DNA of 64,000 nt from Streptomyces sp. CNH099. Its GTDB lineage: Bacteria > Actinomycetota > Actinomycetes > Streptomycetales > Streptomycetaceae. A program made the translations under genes and the position numbers. The notes below the pieces were generated by a model, which did not search any database, was not told the DNA's origin, and saw only the letters and a program-made list of their open reading frames with translations. Location: contig KI911459.1 of the NCBI GenBank assembly GCA_000514715.1, forward strand, positions 677,594 through 741,593, written 5' to 3'. Positions 27,298 to 35,118 of the stretch are shown here, piece after piece (the first letter of the stretch is position 1; every line of letters starts with the position of its first letter).

Positions 27298-28809
27298 TCA
27301 GCCGGTCTCGTCCTCCTGCCAGCCGAAGCTGCGCTCGACGGCCTTGCGCCAGTTGCGGTGTTCGCGCTCCCGCGTGGCCTCGTCCATCCGCGGCGTCCAC
27401 TCCGTGTCGCGCTGCCAGTGCGTCCTCAGCTCGTCCTGGTCCCGCCACACGCCGGTGGCCAGGCCCGCCGCGTAGGCGGCGCCCAGGCAGGTGGTCTCGG
27501 AGATCACCGGCCGCAGCACCGGCACGCCGAGAACGTCGGCCTGGTGCTGCATGAGCAGCCCGTTGGCGGTCATCCCTCCGTCCACCTTCAGGTCCGTCAG
27601 CCGTACCCCCGAGTCCTGGTACATCGCGTCGACCACCTCGCGGGTCTGCCAGCTCGTCGCCTCCAGCACCGCGCGGGCCAGGTGCGCCTTGGTGACGTAC
27701 CGGGTCAGGCCGGTGACGACGCCGCGGGCGTCGCCGCGCCAGTACGGGGCGAACAGCCCGGAGAACGCGGGGACGATGTACGCGCCGCCGTTGTCCGCCA
27801 CGCTCGCCGCCAGCGTCTCGATCTCGTCGGCGGCGGCGATGATGCCGAGCTGGTCGCGGAACCACTGCACCAGCGCTCCGGTGACGGCGATGGAGCCCTC
27901 CAGGCAGTAGACGGGCGCCTCGCCGCCGATCTGGTAGCCCACGGTGGTCAGCAGCCCGCTCTCCGACGGCACCGGCCGGGTGCCGGTGTTGAGCAGCAGG
28001 AAGCTTCCCGTGCCGTACGTGTTCTTGGCCTCCCCGACGCCGTAGCAGGTCTGGCCGAAGACCGCCGCCTGCTGGTCGCCCAGCGCGGCGGCCACGGGCA
28101 CACCGTCGAGCCGGCCGGTGCAGGTGCCGTAGACCTCCGCGGAGGAGCGGATCTCCGGCAGCATCGCGGCCGGGACGTCCATGGCCGCCAGGATCGACGG
28201 GTCCCACTCGTGGGTCCCGATGTTCATCAGCATGGTGCGGGAGGCGTTGGTGACGTCGGTGACGTGCACGCCGCCGTCCGGCCCGCCGGTGAGGTTGTAG
28301 ATCAGCCAGGAGTCGACGGTGCCGAAGGCGATCTCGCCGTTCTCCGCGCGGCGGCGCAGGCCCGGCACGTTGTCCAGCAGCCAGGCGGCCTTGGGGCCGG
28401 AGAAGTAGCTGGCGAGCGGCAGCCCGGTGCGGTCGCGGAAGCGGTCCTGGCCGTCGGCGCCGCCGAGTTCGGTGCACAGGGCCGCGGTGCGGGTGTCCTG
28501 CCACACGACGGCGTTGTGCACCGGCTTGCCGGTGGCGCGGTCCCACAGCACGGTCGTCTCGCGCTGGTTGGTGATGCCGACGGCGCTCAGCTCGTCGGCC
28601 CGCAGCCCCGCGCGCTCCAGCGCGCCGGTCACCACGGCCTGGGTCTTGGCCCAGATCTCGGCGGCGTCGTGCTCCACCCAGCCGGGCCTGGGGAAGATCT
28701 GGCGGTGCTCGCGCTGGTCGGCGGCGACGATGGCGCCGTTCTGGTTGAAGATGATGCAGCGGCCCGATGTGGTGCCCTGGTCGATCGCGGCGACGTACTT
28801 GTCCGTCAT
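27298..28809 (-). CDS. glpK: glycerol kinase
   Basis: 503 residues, the standard length. It phosphorylates glycerol with ATP to sn-glycerol 3-phosphate in the cytoplasm. FGGY-family features are AAIDQGTTSGRCIIF at the N-terminus, the substrate motif GWVEHDAAEIW, NAVVWQDTRTA, and the C-terminal LKVDGGMTANGLLMQ with GAAYAAGLATG. AAGGGGA precedes the ATG. It lies 15 bases after glpF, forming a transport-phosphorylation operon. In S. coelicolor, as I recall, the order is gylR-glpF-glpK-glpD; neither gylR nor glpD is next to the pair here. Confidence 0.96.
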   Translation of the reverse strand: MTDKYVAAIDQGTTSGRCIIFNQNGAIVAADQREHRQIFPRPGWVEHDAAEIWAKTQAVVTGALERAGLRADELSAVGITNQRETTVLWDRATGKPVHNAVVWQDTRTAALCTELGGADGQDRFRDRTGLPLASYFSGPKAAWLLDNVPGLRRRAENGEIAFGTVDSWLIYNLTGGPDGGVHVTDVTNASRTMLMNIGTHEWDPSILAAMDVPAAMLPEIRSSAEVYGTCTGRLDGVPVAAALGDQQAAVFGQTCYGVGEAKNTYGTGSFLLLNTGTRPVPSESGLLTTVGYQIGGEAPVYCLEGSIAVTGALVQWFRDQLGIIAAADEIETLAASVADNGGAYIVPAFSGLFAPYWRGDARGVVTGLTRYVTKAHLARAVLEATSWQTREVVDAMYQDSGVRLTDLKVDGGMTANGLLMQHQADVLGVPVLRPVISETTCLGAAYAAGLATGVWRDQDELRTHWQRDTEWTPRMDEATREREHRNWRKAVERSFGWQEDETG

Positions 28810-28824
28810 GACGTCCCCTTGCTG

Positions 28825-29559
28825 CTAGAAGGCGAGTTTGTAGATCAGCGCGCTCAGCGTCCCGCCGATCAGCGGTCCGGCCACGGGTATCCAGGCGTAG
28901 TTCCACTCGCTGGTGCCCTTGTTGGGGATGGGCAGCAGCGCGTGCGCGATACGGGGGCCGAGGTCGCGCGCCGGGTTGATCGCGTACCCCGTCGGCCCGC
29001 CCAGCGACAGGCCGATGCCGGTGACGAGCATCGCGACGATCAGCACCTGGGTGCCGGACTCGGCCAGCCCCTCGGTGAGTCCGAAGGCGAGGATCGGCAG
29101 CACGAGGCCGACGGTGGCGATGACCTCGGTGACGAGGTTCTGCCAGGGGCGGTAGATCTCCGGGCGGGTGGAGAAGATCCCGAGCGTCTCGATGGCCGTC
29201 TCACGGTTCGCGTTGCGCGCGAACTGGCCGTAGTAGGCGAGCCAGGCGAGCACCGCGCCGATCAGGGCGCCGAGCAGCTGCGAGGCGACGTAGAGCGGGA
29301 CCTTGCCCCAGTTCTCGTTGCTCTCCACGGCGATGCCGAGGGTTACGGCCGGGTTGATGTGCCCGCCCGAGAGCGGTGCCGCGGTGTACGCGCCCGCCAG
29401 CACGGCGAAGCCCCAGCCGAAGGCGATGACGATCCAGCCGGCGGCCCGGGCCTTCGATTTCTCCAGGGTGACGGCGGCGCAGACGCCCGCGCCGAACAGG
29501 ATCAGGATGGCGGTGCCAATCACTTCACCGGCGAAGATGTCCCCGTTGGGATAGTCCAT
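28825..29559 (-). CDS. glpF: glycerol facilitator, MIP family
   Basis: 244 residues with six membrane helices and two half-helices. The paired NPA boxes are HINPAVT and AINPARDLGPR. Asp directly after the second NPAR marks aquaglyceroporins rather than strict water channels. Facilitated entry of glycerol is trapped by the kinase encoded next. The start ATG 29559 has GAGGAG seven bases upstream. A 25-base inverted repeat lies 20 bases before the start. Confidence 0.95.
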   Translation of the reverse strand: MDYPNGDIFAGEVIGTAILILFGAGVCAAVTLEKSKARAAGWIVIAFGWGFAVLAGAYTAAPLSGGHINPAVTLGIAVESNENWGKVPLYVASQLLGALIGAVLAWLAYYGQFARNANRETAIETLGIFSTRPEIYRPWQNLVTEVIATVGLVLPILAFGLTEGLAESGTQVLIVAMLVTGIGLSLGGPTGYAINPARDLGPRIAHALLPIPNKGTSEWNYAWIPVAGPLIGGTLSALIYKLAF

Positions 29560-29578
29560 TGCGGCTCCTCGAACTCAC

Positions 29579-29603
29579 CCGGCCGGGACACGGTCCCGGC
29601 CGG
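29579..29603 (-). promoter_or_regulatory. inverted repeat upstream of glpF
   Basis: Perfect 11-base arms (29579-29589 and 29593-29603) with a 3-base centre, ending 20 bases before the glpF ATG. It could be an operator for a GylR-type repressor or a hairpin in the 5' leader. Position favours a role in glpF expression; the protein that binds it is unknown. Confidence 0.4.
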
Positions 29604-29950
29604 GGCGAAAGGTGCGTGCTTCCCTGGCTGCTGCCATGACGTCGAGCGCCGGCGGGGGAGGGCGTCCACACCCCGTCCGGCGTCTGCTGCGAGCGCGCGT
29701 CAGCGTGGCGAATCGCCGGTGGGAGACAGGGCGGCGGGGCCGTCGTGCGGCGATGCCCGACTGACATCCGGCAGTGTTCACCTGGTCTGATGGACCGTCA
29801 AGACACTGGACACGACGGCCTCATGTGTATGTCCGGCCCGTCGTCGCCGAGGCGCGCCCGTGCCCCGCGGGCCGCCGGCCGGACGGCCCCGGCGCCGACG
29901 GCGGGAGGCTGCGGGACGCCGACAGCGCGCTGCAATTTCCCACAGGATCA

Positions 29951-29979
29951 TTGCAATTATGCGACAGCGTGACTACGCT
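29951..29979 (+). promoter_or_regulatory. sigma-70-like promoter of the biosynthetic cluster
   Basis: TTGCAA (29951-29956), exactly 17 bases, then TACGCT (29974-29979), about 145 bases before the condensation-domain gene. The -35 box overlaps the palindrome ATTGCAAT, and a TGCAAT copy lies about 17 bases upstream, so a regulator could compete here. Confidence 0.55.
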
Positions 29980-30124
29980 GCTCTGCGATCGCTCGGAATT
30001 TCTCACTCGTCCACGCCGCCGACGAGAGGGGCGCCGGCGCCCCGCTCCGGAGTGCGCCGATGAGCACGGAGCCACCCGTACGCAGAAGTCGTGTTCGTCC
30101 GGCCAGTCTCACCGGGAGATCCCG

Positions 30125-31564
30125 ATGCCCGCTTTCCGCCACCACCCGCTGGAGTTCCGCACCGGCCGCTCCGCCACCGGCCCGCTGACCTGGGGCCAGC
30201 TGGCGATCTGGGACGTGATCAGGTGGCTGCCCGGCAACGGCAGCAGCCTCAACTCGGCCGCCCGCCGGGACGTTCCGCCCGGCACCTCGCTGGACCGCCT
30301 CCTCGGCACGCTCCGCACGCTGGTCGAACGGCACGACTCGCTTCACACCCGCTACCACGAGACCCCGGACGGCCCGCGCCAGGAGGTCGTCGGCGCGGGC
30401 GAGGTCGACGTCCGGATCCGGGAGATCGGCGCGGAACCCGTCGACCGGGTGGCCGGACGCGTCGCCGAGTCCGTCCGCGCCCTGCCCTTCGACACCGCGG
30501 TGGACCTCCCGCTGCGGCCCGTGGTGCTCACCCGCTCCTCGGCTCCGGTCGCCGTGCTCCTCGTCGTCAGCCACCTGGCCGTCGACGGCTGGAGTCTGGC
30601 CGTCGTCGGTGCGGACCTCGCCGCGCTGTTACGGGCCGAGCCGCTCCCTCCGCCGTCCGAGCAGCCGTTGGCACGGGCGCGCTACGAGACGACGGACCTG
30701 GCCCGCTCCCGCGAGCGCAAGGCGCTGGCGTACTGGCGCGAGGAGATCGAGGCCCTGCCGGCCCGCATGCTCGGACCGGCCGGGCCGGCGGACGGCCCGG
30801 AAGCCGAACTGCTCTGGTCGCGGATGGAGTCGGCCGCCCTGGCGTGCGCCGTCCGGTCGCTGAGCCTGCGGACCGGCGCCGAGGCCGGAACGGTCGTCCT
30901 GGCCGCCACGGCGGCGCTGCTCGCCGTCCGCACCGGAGAGCGGGAGGCGGGGCTGCGCACCCTCGTGTCCACCCGCTTCCGCCCGGAGGACCGGCGGCTG
31001 GTCGGCGCCTTCAACCAGAACGCGATATTCCGTATCGGCCCCCGGGAGGAGACCCTTGCGGAATTCGTCCGACGGGCCCGGAACATCACCCTGCGCGCGT
31101 TCCGCCACACCGAGTACGACCCCCGGAAACTCGAACCGATGATCGCCGGCATCGCGGGCCGGCGGGGCGTCGCGGCGGGGAGGTACTGCTTCTTCAACGA
31201 CATCCGGTTCGGGGTGTCGCGGCGGATCGGCCCGCCCGACCCGGCCGCGGCGGACGCCGCCGCGGCCGGCGTCCCGCGGCGGCTGGGTGAGACGACGTTC
31301 GGCGTCCCGCCCCTGCAGAGCCCGCCGAAGGGGGCCGGCTTCTTCGCCTTCCTCGACGGCGACGCCGACCACGCGGTCGTCACCGTGGGCGTCGCGGAGG
31401 GCTTCTTCCCGTCCGGCGGGGCGGAGGAGTTCCTGCGCGACCTCGAACGGCTCGTGACGCGGGGGGCCGTCACACCGGAGCCGGTCCGCGCCCTGTGCGC
31501 CGGATCCGGGTCCGGCGCACAGGGCGACGCGTGGGCGCGTACCGACGGGAGGGAGAGCGCATGA
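30125..31564 (+). CDS. freestanding NRPS-type condensation domain protein
   Basis: 479 residues from ATG 30125, with GGGAG seven bases upstream. It is a stand-alone C domain (usual length about 450): TWGQLAIWDVIRW near residue 22, the active site SHLAVDGW with H150, D154 and G155, and the FNQNAIFRI and FFNDIRF blocks towards the C-terminus. The motif is normally HHxxxDG; here the first His is Ser149, but the catalytic second His is kept. It would join an amine to a carrier-bound acyl group, and the only carrier domain in view is the PCP-ligase fusion at 36.9 kb. Codon 169 is TTA (30629-30631), the bldA codon, which would delay translation until differentiation. Confidence 0.85.
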   Translation: MPAFRHHPLEFRTGRSATGPLTWGQLAIWDVIRWLPGNGSSLNSAARRDVPPGTSLDRLLGTLRTLVERHDSLHTRYHETPDGPRQEVVGAGEVDVRIREIGAEPVDRVAGRVAESVRALPFDTAVDLPLRPVVLTRSSAPVAVLLVVSHLAVDGWSLAVVGADLAALLRAEPLPPPSEQPLARARYETTDLARSRERKALAYWREEIEALPARMLGPAGPADGPEAELLWSRMESAALACAVRSLSLRTGAEAGTVVLAATAALLAVRTGEREAGLRTLVSTRFRPEDRRLVGAFNQNAIFRIGPREETLAEFVRRARNITLRAFRHTEYDPRKLEPMIAGIAGRRGVAAGRYCFFNDIRFGVSRRIGPPDPAAADAAAAGVPRRLGETTFGVPPLQSPPKGAGFFAFLDGDADHAVVTVGVAEGFFPSGGAEEFLRDLERLVTRGAVTPEPVRALCAGSGSGAQGDAWARTDGRESA

Positions 31565-31602
31565 CGGCCGTCAGCGACCCCGGCGCGCGGTCGCCCGCGG
31601 GG

Positions 31603-32415
31603 TCAGGACTCCGCCGGGCCGGCGAACCCCGCACCCTCGCGCAGCAGGCGGTCGACCGCCGTCGCGGAGAGAGTGCCCGCCAGCGGCTTCCAGAAGTCCT
31701 CGTCCGGGTCGGCCACCACCTCGATGCGGCCGCCGTCGCGCCAGGACGCGTCGAAGCCCAGCCGCCAGGAATGCAGATGGGTACGGAGACCCGCCGCCGC
31801 GGCGGCCTTGTCGAAGAGGGGGTCACCCAGAATCGCGTGCCCGATCCAGGCGAGATGGACGCGGATCTGATGGCGGCGGCCGGTGACCGGCCGGGCGACG
31901 AGCACCGTGTACCCGCCGTCGCTCCACAGCGTCCGGAAATGAGTGGTGGACGGATAGTTCTTCACGTCGAGGAGGTCGTCCTCCGCGACCCACCAGCGGC
32001 CTGCTTCCGCGTCGAACCGGATATCCTCGCGCGCCGCGGCGATACGCACCCGGTTCTTGCGTCCGACGCTGAGCGGCAGGTCGACCGTGCCCCGGTCGGG
32101 CAGCCCGGCGGTCCCGGTGACGACCAGGTACGCCTTGTCGACCGTCCGCTTGTTGAACTGCCGCGTCAGCCCGGCGTGCGTGGCCAGGTCCTTCGCGAAG
32201 AGGACGACACCGGACGTGACCTTGTCCACGCGATGCGCCGGAAACAGCTGTTCGCCCGCCTGTCCGGCCAGCTCCACCAGATCGGTGCCGCGCCGCTCGC
32301 CCATCACGGAAATCCCGGCGGGTTTGTTCAGCACCAGGACGGACGCGTCCTCAAGTAGCGCCGGAGTGCTGCGGACTTCCCGCCAACTGGGCACTGTCAT
32401 CCTCATGTCTCTCAT
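31603..32415 (-). CDS. RluA-type RNA pseudouridine synthase
   Basis: 270 residues. The start is ambiguous between ATGs at 32415, 32406 and 32400; the longest is given. The catalytic block is FPAHRVDKVTSGVVLFAKD, with Asp64 as nucleophile (HRLD-type signature). Also present are VLNKPAG at 29-35, TVDKAYLVVTG and TGRRHQIRVHLAWIGHAILGDP. No N-terminal S4 domain is present. It converts specific uridines of rRNA or tRNA to pseudouridine. It sits inside the biosynthetic cluster on the opposite strand, between the condensation gene and the orphan gene, so it may protect the ribosome from the cluster product. Housekeeping RluA paralogues are normally elsewhere. Confidence 0.88.
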   Translation of the reverse strand: MRDMRMTVPSWREVRSTPALLEDASVLVLNKPAGISVMGERRGTDLVELAGQAGEQLFPAHRVDKVTSGVVLFAKDLATHAGLTRQFNKRTVDKAYLVVTGTAGLPDRGTVDLPLSVGRKNRVRIAAAREDIRFDAEAGRWWVAEDDLLDVKNYPSTTHFRTLWSDGGYTVLVARPVTGRRHQIRVHLAWIGHAILGDPLFDKAAAAAGLRTHLHSWRLGFDASWRDGGRIEVVADPDEDFWKPLAGTLSATAVDRLLREGAGFAGPAES

Positions 32416-32520
32416 CGAATTCCGTACCTATTCCGGCCGGACGCCGCACCGGGCGACGCCGTAGTTTACCAGGCCGACGAATACCCGACCTCTCCGCTGC
32501 AGCCCGTAGGGGGCCGTACC

Positions 32521-34095
32521 ATGCACTCGGATGAAAAAGCCGCGCCCACCGTCGATCCCGGGGAAATCGCGGAACGGCTCAGAAACGGCGCCGGGAAGGA
32601 ACTCGTCCGCGAACTCGGGAAACTGCCGGACGACATCAAGGTGTCGATCGTCCAGCAGTTCTTCCGGCACGTGGAACAGGGCACGCACACCACGGAGTAC
32701 GACGCCCGGATGGTGCCGGCGCTGCTGTCGGAGTGGTTCGGCATCCAGCTGGCCGAGGAGCCGCGCGCCGCCGCCCGCCCCGCGGGCACCGGGCTGCCGG
32801 GCAGGGCGCCCCACCCGGACGTCTGCCACGTCGACTTCGGCGGCACCGACGTGTTCTTCCACCTGAGCGCTCAAGGCGAGCGGGCCGCGGGCGACCTGGC
32901 GGAGGCGATCGCCACCGACACCGTGCTGTCGGTCGCCAGGACGTCGCCGCCCTGCGAACTGGCCGAGGTCGTACCGCTCTGGCTGCAGGACCGCGGCCGG
33001 CCGGCCGCGGACTACTACCTGAGCGGGCGCCCGGACCACCCGGTCGCCGCCTACTTCGACCGCGTCACGGACGCCGTCCGCACCGAGCTGGGCGTGGCGG
33101 TGTCGGAGCGCTCCACCGAGATGGCGATCGTCGCCAACGGCGACGCGCTGCGCTTCCACCGGGACCGGCTCGTCAACCAGTACGCCCGTCTGGCCGAGAC
33201 CGGCGCCGACCCCACCTCCCACCGGCTCGTTCAGCAACTCACCCTCATCGACTGGGACATGCAGCCGGGCACCGTGTCGGGCACGGTCCTCGACCACCCC
33301 GGCGGGGACCGCTTCCTCCTGCCGCTCGGCCCCGGCGAGGTGGCCGGCTTCTTCTTCACCGAGCCCGTGCGGCCGCCCGGACCGATGATGATGCCCTACC
33401 ACTGCGCCCTCCCGGTCCTCGACCGCTCGGCCGAGTTCACCGTCGGCCCGGCCCGGGGCAAACGGCTGAGTGCTCTCGTGCGCGGCCTGGCCCCCGGCGA
33501 CCAGACGGACCGGCTGCGGGAGCGGTCGGTGGGGCTGAGCCTCGACGCCCCGGCCGCGACCGGCGCCGCGCGCACATACGAAAGCGGAATCGGGATCCGC
33601 GCCGCGGACGCGCTGCCGCCGACGCGACCGGTGCCCACGGCCCTGCCGGCGAACAACGAGGGCCTGTCCGTCGCCGAGTTGAGCGCCGCACACAACGCGG
33701 ACCTCCTCCGGGCGGTGGTTCCGGGCAGGGCCGCCGAGGCGCGGCTGTTCCGCGTGGAGAAGCACGGCGAGGGGTTCTCGCACCTCGCGCGGGCGCTCCC
33801 CGGCGTCCCGGCCGGCGCCCGCCTCCTCCTGGTCAACCGGGCCCGTAGCGAAACCGGCTCCCGAACCGTGTACCCCCTCACCCTCGACCACACGGTACGG
33901 AACCGCCCCTGGCTCCAGCTCCTTCCGCTGCCGCAGGACGCGGTCGTCACGGTGCCGGCCGCCGCCTTCGACCTCGTCCACGTCACCCCGCCGGACGAAC
34001 TGCTGCACCGCTCCGCGCTGCTCGACTCCTTCTACCCCGCCACCAGCGTCGGGAGGCGCGTCCGCATCACCCTCGACCTCGTCGTCGCTCCCTAG
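32521..34095 (+). CDS. unrecognised 524-residue protein of the biosynthetic cluster
   Basis: 524 residues from ATG 32521 (GGGGG upstream). It matches nothing I recognise. A small helical N-terminal part (1-75; IAERLRNGAGKELVRELGKLP) is followed by three beta-rich stretches. One is CHVDFGGTDVFFHLS at about 100; another has many conserved-looking aromatics and Met (PGPMMMPYHCALPV at about 280). The C-terminal part (about 400-524) has ARLLLVNRARSE and RVRITLDLVVAP. There is no signal peptide, membrane helix, P-loop or metal-binding cysteine set. It is the first gene of a run of eight co-directional genes; the aminomutase-like gene begins 39 bases after its stop. It could be a novel tailoring enzyme or scaffold. 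Confidence 0.7.
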   Translation: MHSDEKAAPTVDPGEIAERLRNGAGKELVRELGKLPDDIKVSIVQQFFRHVEQGTHTTEYDARMVPALLSEWFGIQLAEEPRAAARPAGTGLPGRAPHPDVCHVDFGGTDVFFHLSAQGERAAGDLAEAIATDTVLSVARTSPPCELAEVVPLWLQDRGRPAADYYLSGRPDHPVAAYFDRVTDAVRTELGVAVSERSTEMAIVANGDALRFHRDRLVNQYARLAETGADPTSHRLVQQLTLIDWDMQPGTVSGTVLDHPGGDRFLLPLGPGEVAGFFFTEPVRPPGPMMMPYHCALPVLDRSAEFTVGPARGKRLSALVRGLAPGDQTDRLRERSVGLSLDAPAATGAARTYESGIGIRAADALPPTRPVPTALPANNEGLSVAELSAAHNADLLRAVVPGRAAEARLFRVEKHGEGFSHLARALPGVPAGARLLLVNRARSETGSRTVYPLTLDHTVRNRPWLQLLPLPQDAVVTVPAAAFDLVHVTPPDELLHRSALLDSFYPATSVGRRVRITLDLVVAP

Positions 34096-34134
34096 GAACC
34101 GCCGCGGAACCCGGACATCCACGAGAGGAAGACC

Positions 34135-35118
34135 ATGGACACCGAAGGCCGTTTCGCCGAGAAGACCACGCTGCACATCCGCTCGCTCTCCGCCACGAGC
34201 CCGGCCATGCGGGCCATGTACGACTACGACCCGGAGCACGAGAACATCCCCGCCGACACCGAACGGGACCTCCTTCTCGAAAAGGTGGCGCCGCCGGTCT
34301 TCGGCGTGGTCCGGAAGTTCGACGGGCGACTGCTGGTGCTGCTCTCCTACACCTGCGCCGCACACTGCCGCTACTGCGAGCGGCAGGACCGCGTCGGCGT
34401 CGGCCTGGACCGGAGGGGACGGCTGACCACCGGGCAGCTCGACGACGTCATCGACTACATCAGGTCCGACGAGTCGATCACCGAGGTCATCGCCAGCGGC
34501 GGCGACCCGCTCACCCACCCCAGGGGCCTGGAATACCTCTTCGGCGCGCTCCGGGAGGTCGAGCACGTCAAGGTGCTGCGCATCCACACCCGCTTCCCGC
34601 TGCAGACGCCGCGGCAGGTCGACGTCGACCTCATGGGGCGCCTCGCCACCTGCAAGACGACCGTGTTCCTCAGCCTGCACGTGGACCAACCGGACGAGCT
34701 GACGCCCGAAGTGGTCGACCTGATCGGCCGGTTCCGCGGCCAGGGCTACATCCTGATCAGCCAGAGCGTCTTCCTGAAAGGCGTCAACGACGACGTGGAG
34801 ACGCTCGCCACACTCTTCGGCGAGCTGTTCTTCCTGGGAGTCCGCCCCTACTACATCTACCACTGCCAGCGCATCGAGACGACCGCGCGCTTCGAGATGG
34901 AGTTCGACGACGAAATAAAGATCATGTCGACGCTCCGGGAACGCCTCAGCGGCCTGGCGTATCCCCAGCACGTTCTCGACCTGCCCGGCGCCCGCGGCAA
35001 GGTCGTCGTGCCGTCCGAGCACTGGGACTTCGACCACTCCAGGACCCGGGACTTCGACGGCCGCGAACTCAGCACCGACACCTGGCAGGTCACCACCGCC
35101 GGCGAGCAGCAGCCGTGA
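34135..35118 (+). CDS. lysine-2,3-aminomutase-like radical SAM/PLP enzyme with altered substrate pocket
   Basis: 327 residues from ATG 34135 (GAGAGGAAG upstream), shorter than clostridial KamA (416), lacking the C-terminal extension and part of the N-terminus. The [4Fe-4S]/SAM motif is CAAHCRYC (C74, C78, C81). ASGGDPLTHP and RPYYIYHC are family blocks. The PLP lysine is K289 in LDLPGARGK. Two Asp residues that hold the lysine side-chain amine in KamA (293 and 330) align with Q245 and D282 with identical 37-residue spacing, so one is replaced. The enzyme would move an amino group from alpha to beta carbon by an adenosyl radical. The substrate may be other than lysine. The stop overlaps the next start (GTGA). 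Confidence 0.87.
   Translation: MDTEGRFAEKTTLHIRSLSATSPAMRAMYDYDPEHENIPADTERDLLLEKVAPPVFGVVRKFDGRLLVLLSYTCAAHCRYCERQDRVGVGLDRRGRLTTGQLDDVIDYIRSDESITEVIASGGDPLTHPRGLEYLFGALREVEHVKVLRIHTRFPLQTPRQVDVDLMGRLATCKTTVFLSLHVDQPDELTPEVVDLIGRFRGQGYILISQSVFLKGVNDDVETLATLFGELFFLGVRPYYIYHCQRIETTARFEMEFDDEIKIMSTLRERLSGLAYPQHVLDLPGARGKVVVPSEHWDFDHSRTRDFDGRELSTDTWQVTTAGEQQP

Larger units (their letters stand above)
29560..30124. other. 565-base divergent intergenic region between glpF and the biosynthetic cluster
   Basis: No gene is supported here. The left end carries the glpF inverted repeat. The middle is GC-rich with no clear signal. The right third turns AT-rich and contains the cluster promoter (29951-29979), the palindrome ATTGCAAT (29950-29957) and a second TGCAAT at about 29933. 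A 40-codon frame from ATG 30060 is out of phase with the downstream gene and is not supported. Confidence 0.6.

Noticed and set aside
30060..30185. Short frame before the condensation-domain gene, considered as a leader peptide
   Set aside because: It is out of frame, overlaps the real start and has no attenuator hairpin or codon run.
31561..32358. Frame starting with an ATGA overlap at the end of the condensation-domain gene
   Set aside because: It reads antisense through the pseudouridine synthase gene and encodes no known domain. The overlap may be chance or the relic of a gene replaced there.
34135..35118. EpmB-type aminomutase for elongation factor P
   Set aside because: No efp or epmA gene is near. 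The gene is translationally coupled to an ATP-grasp gene in a biosynthetic operon.
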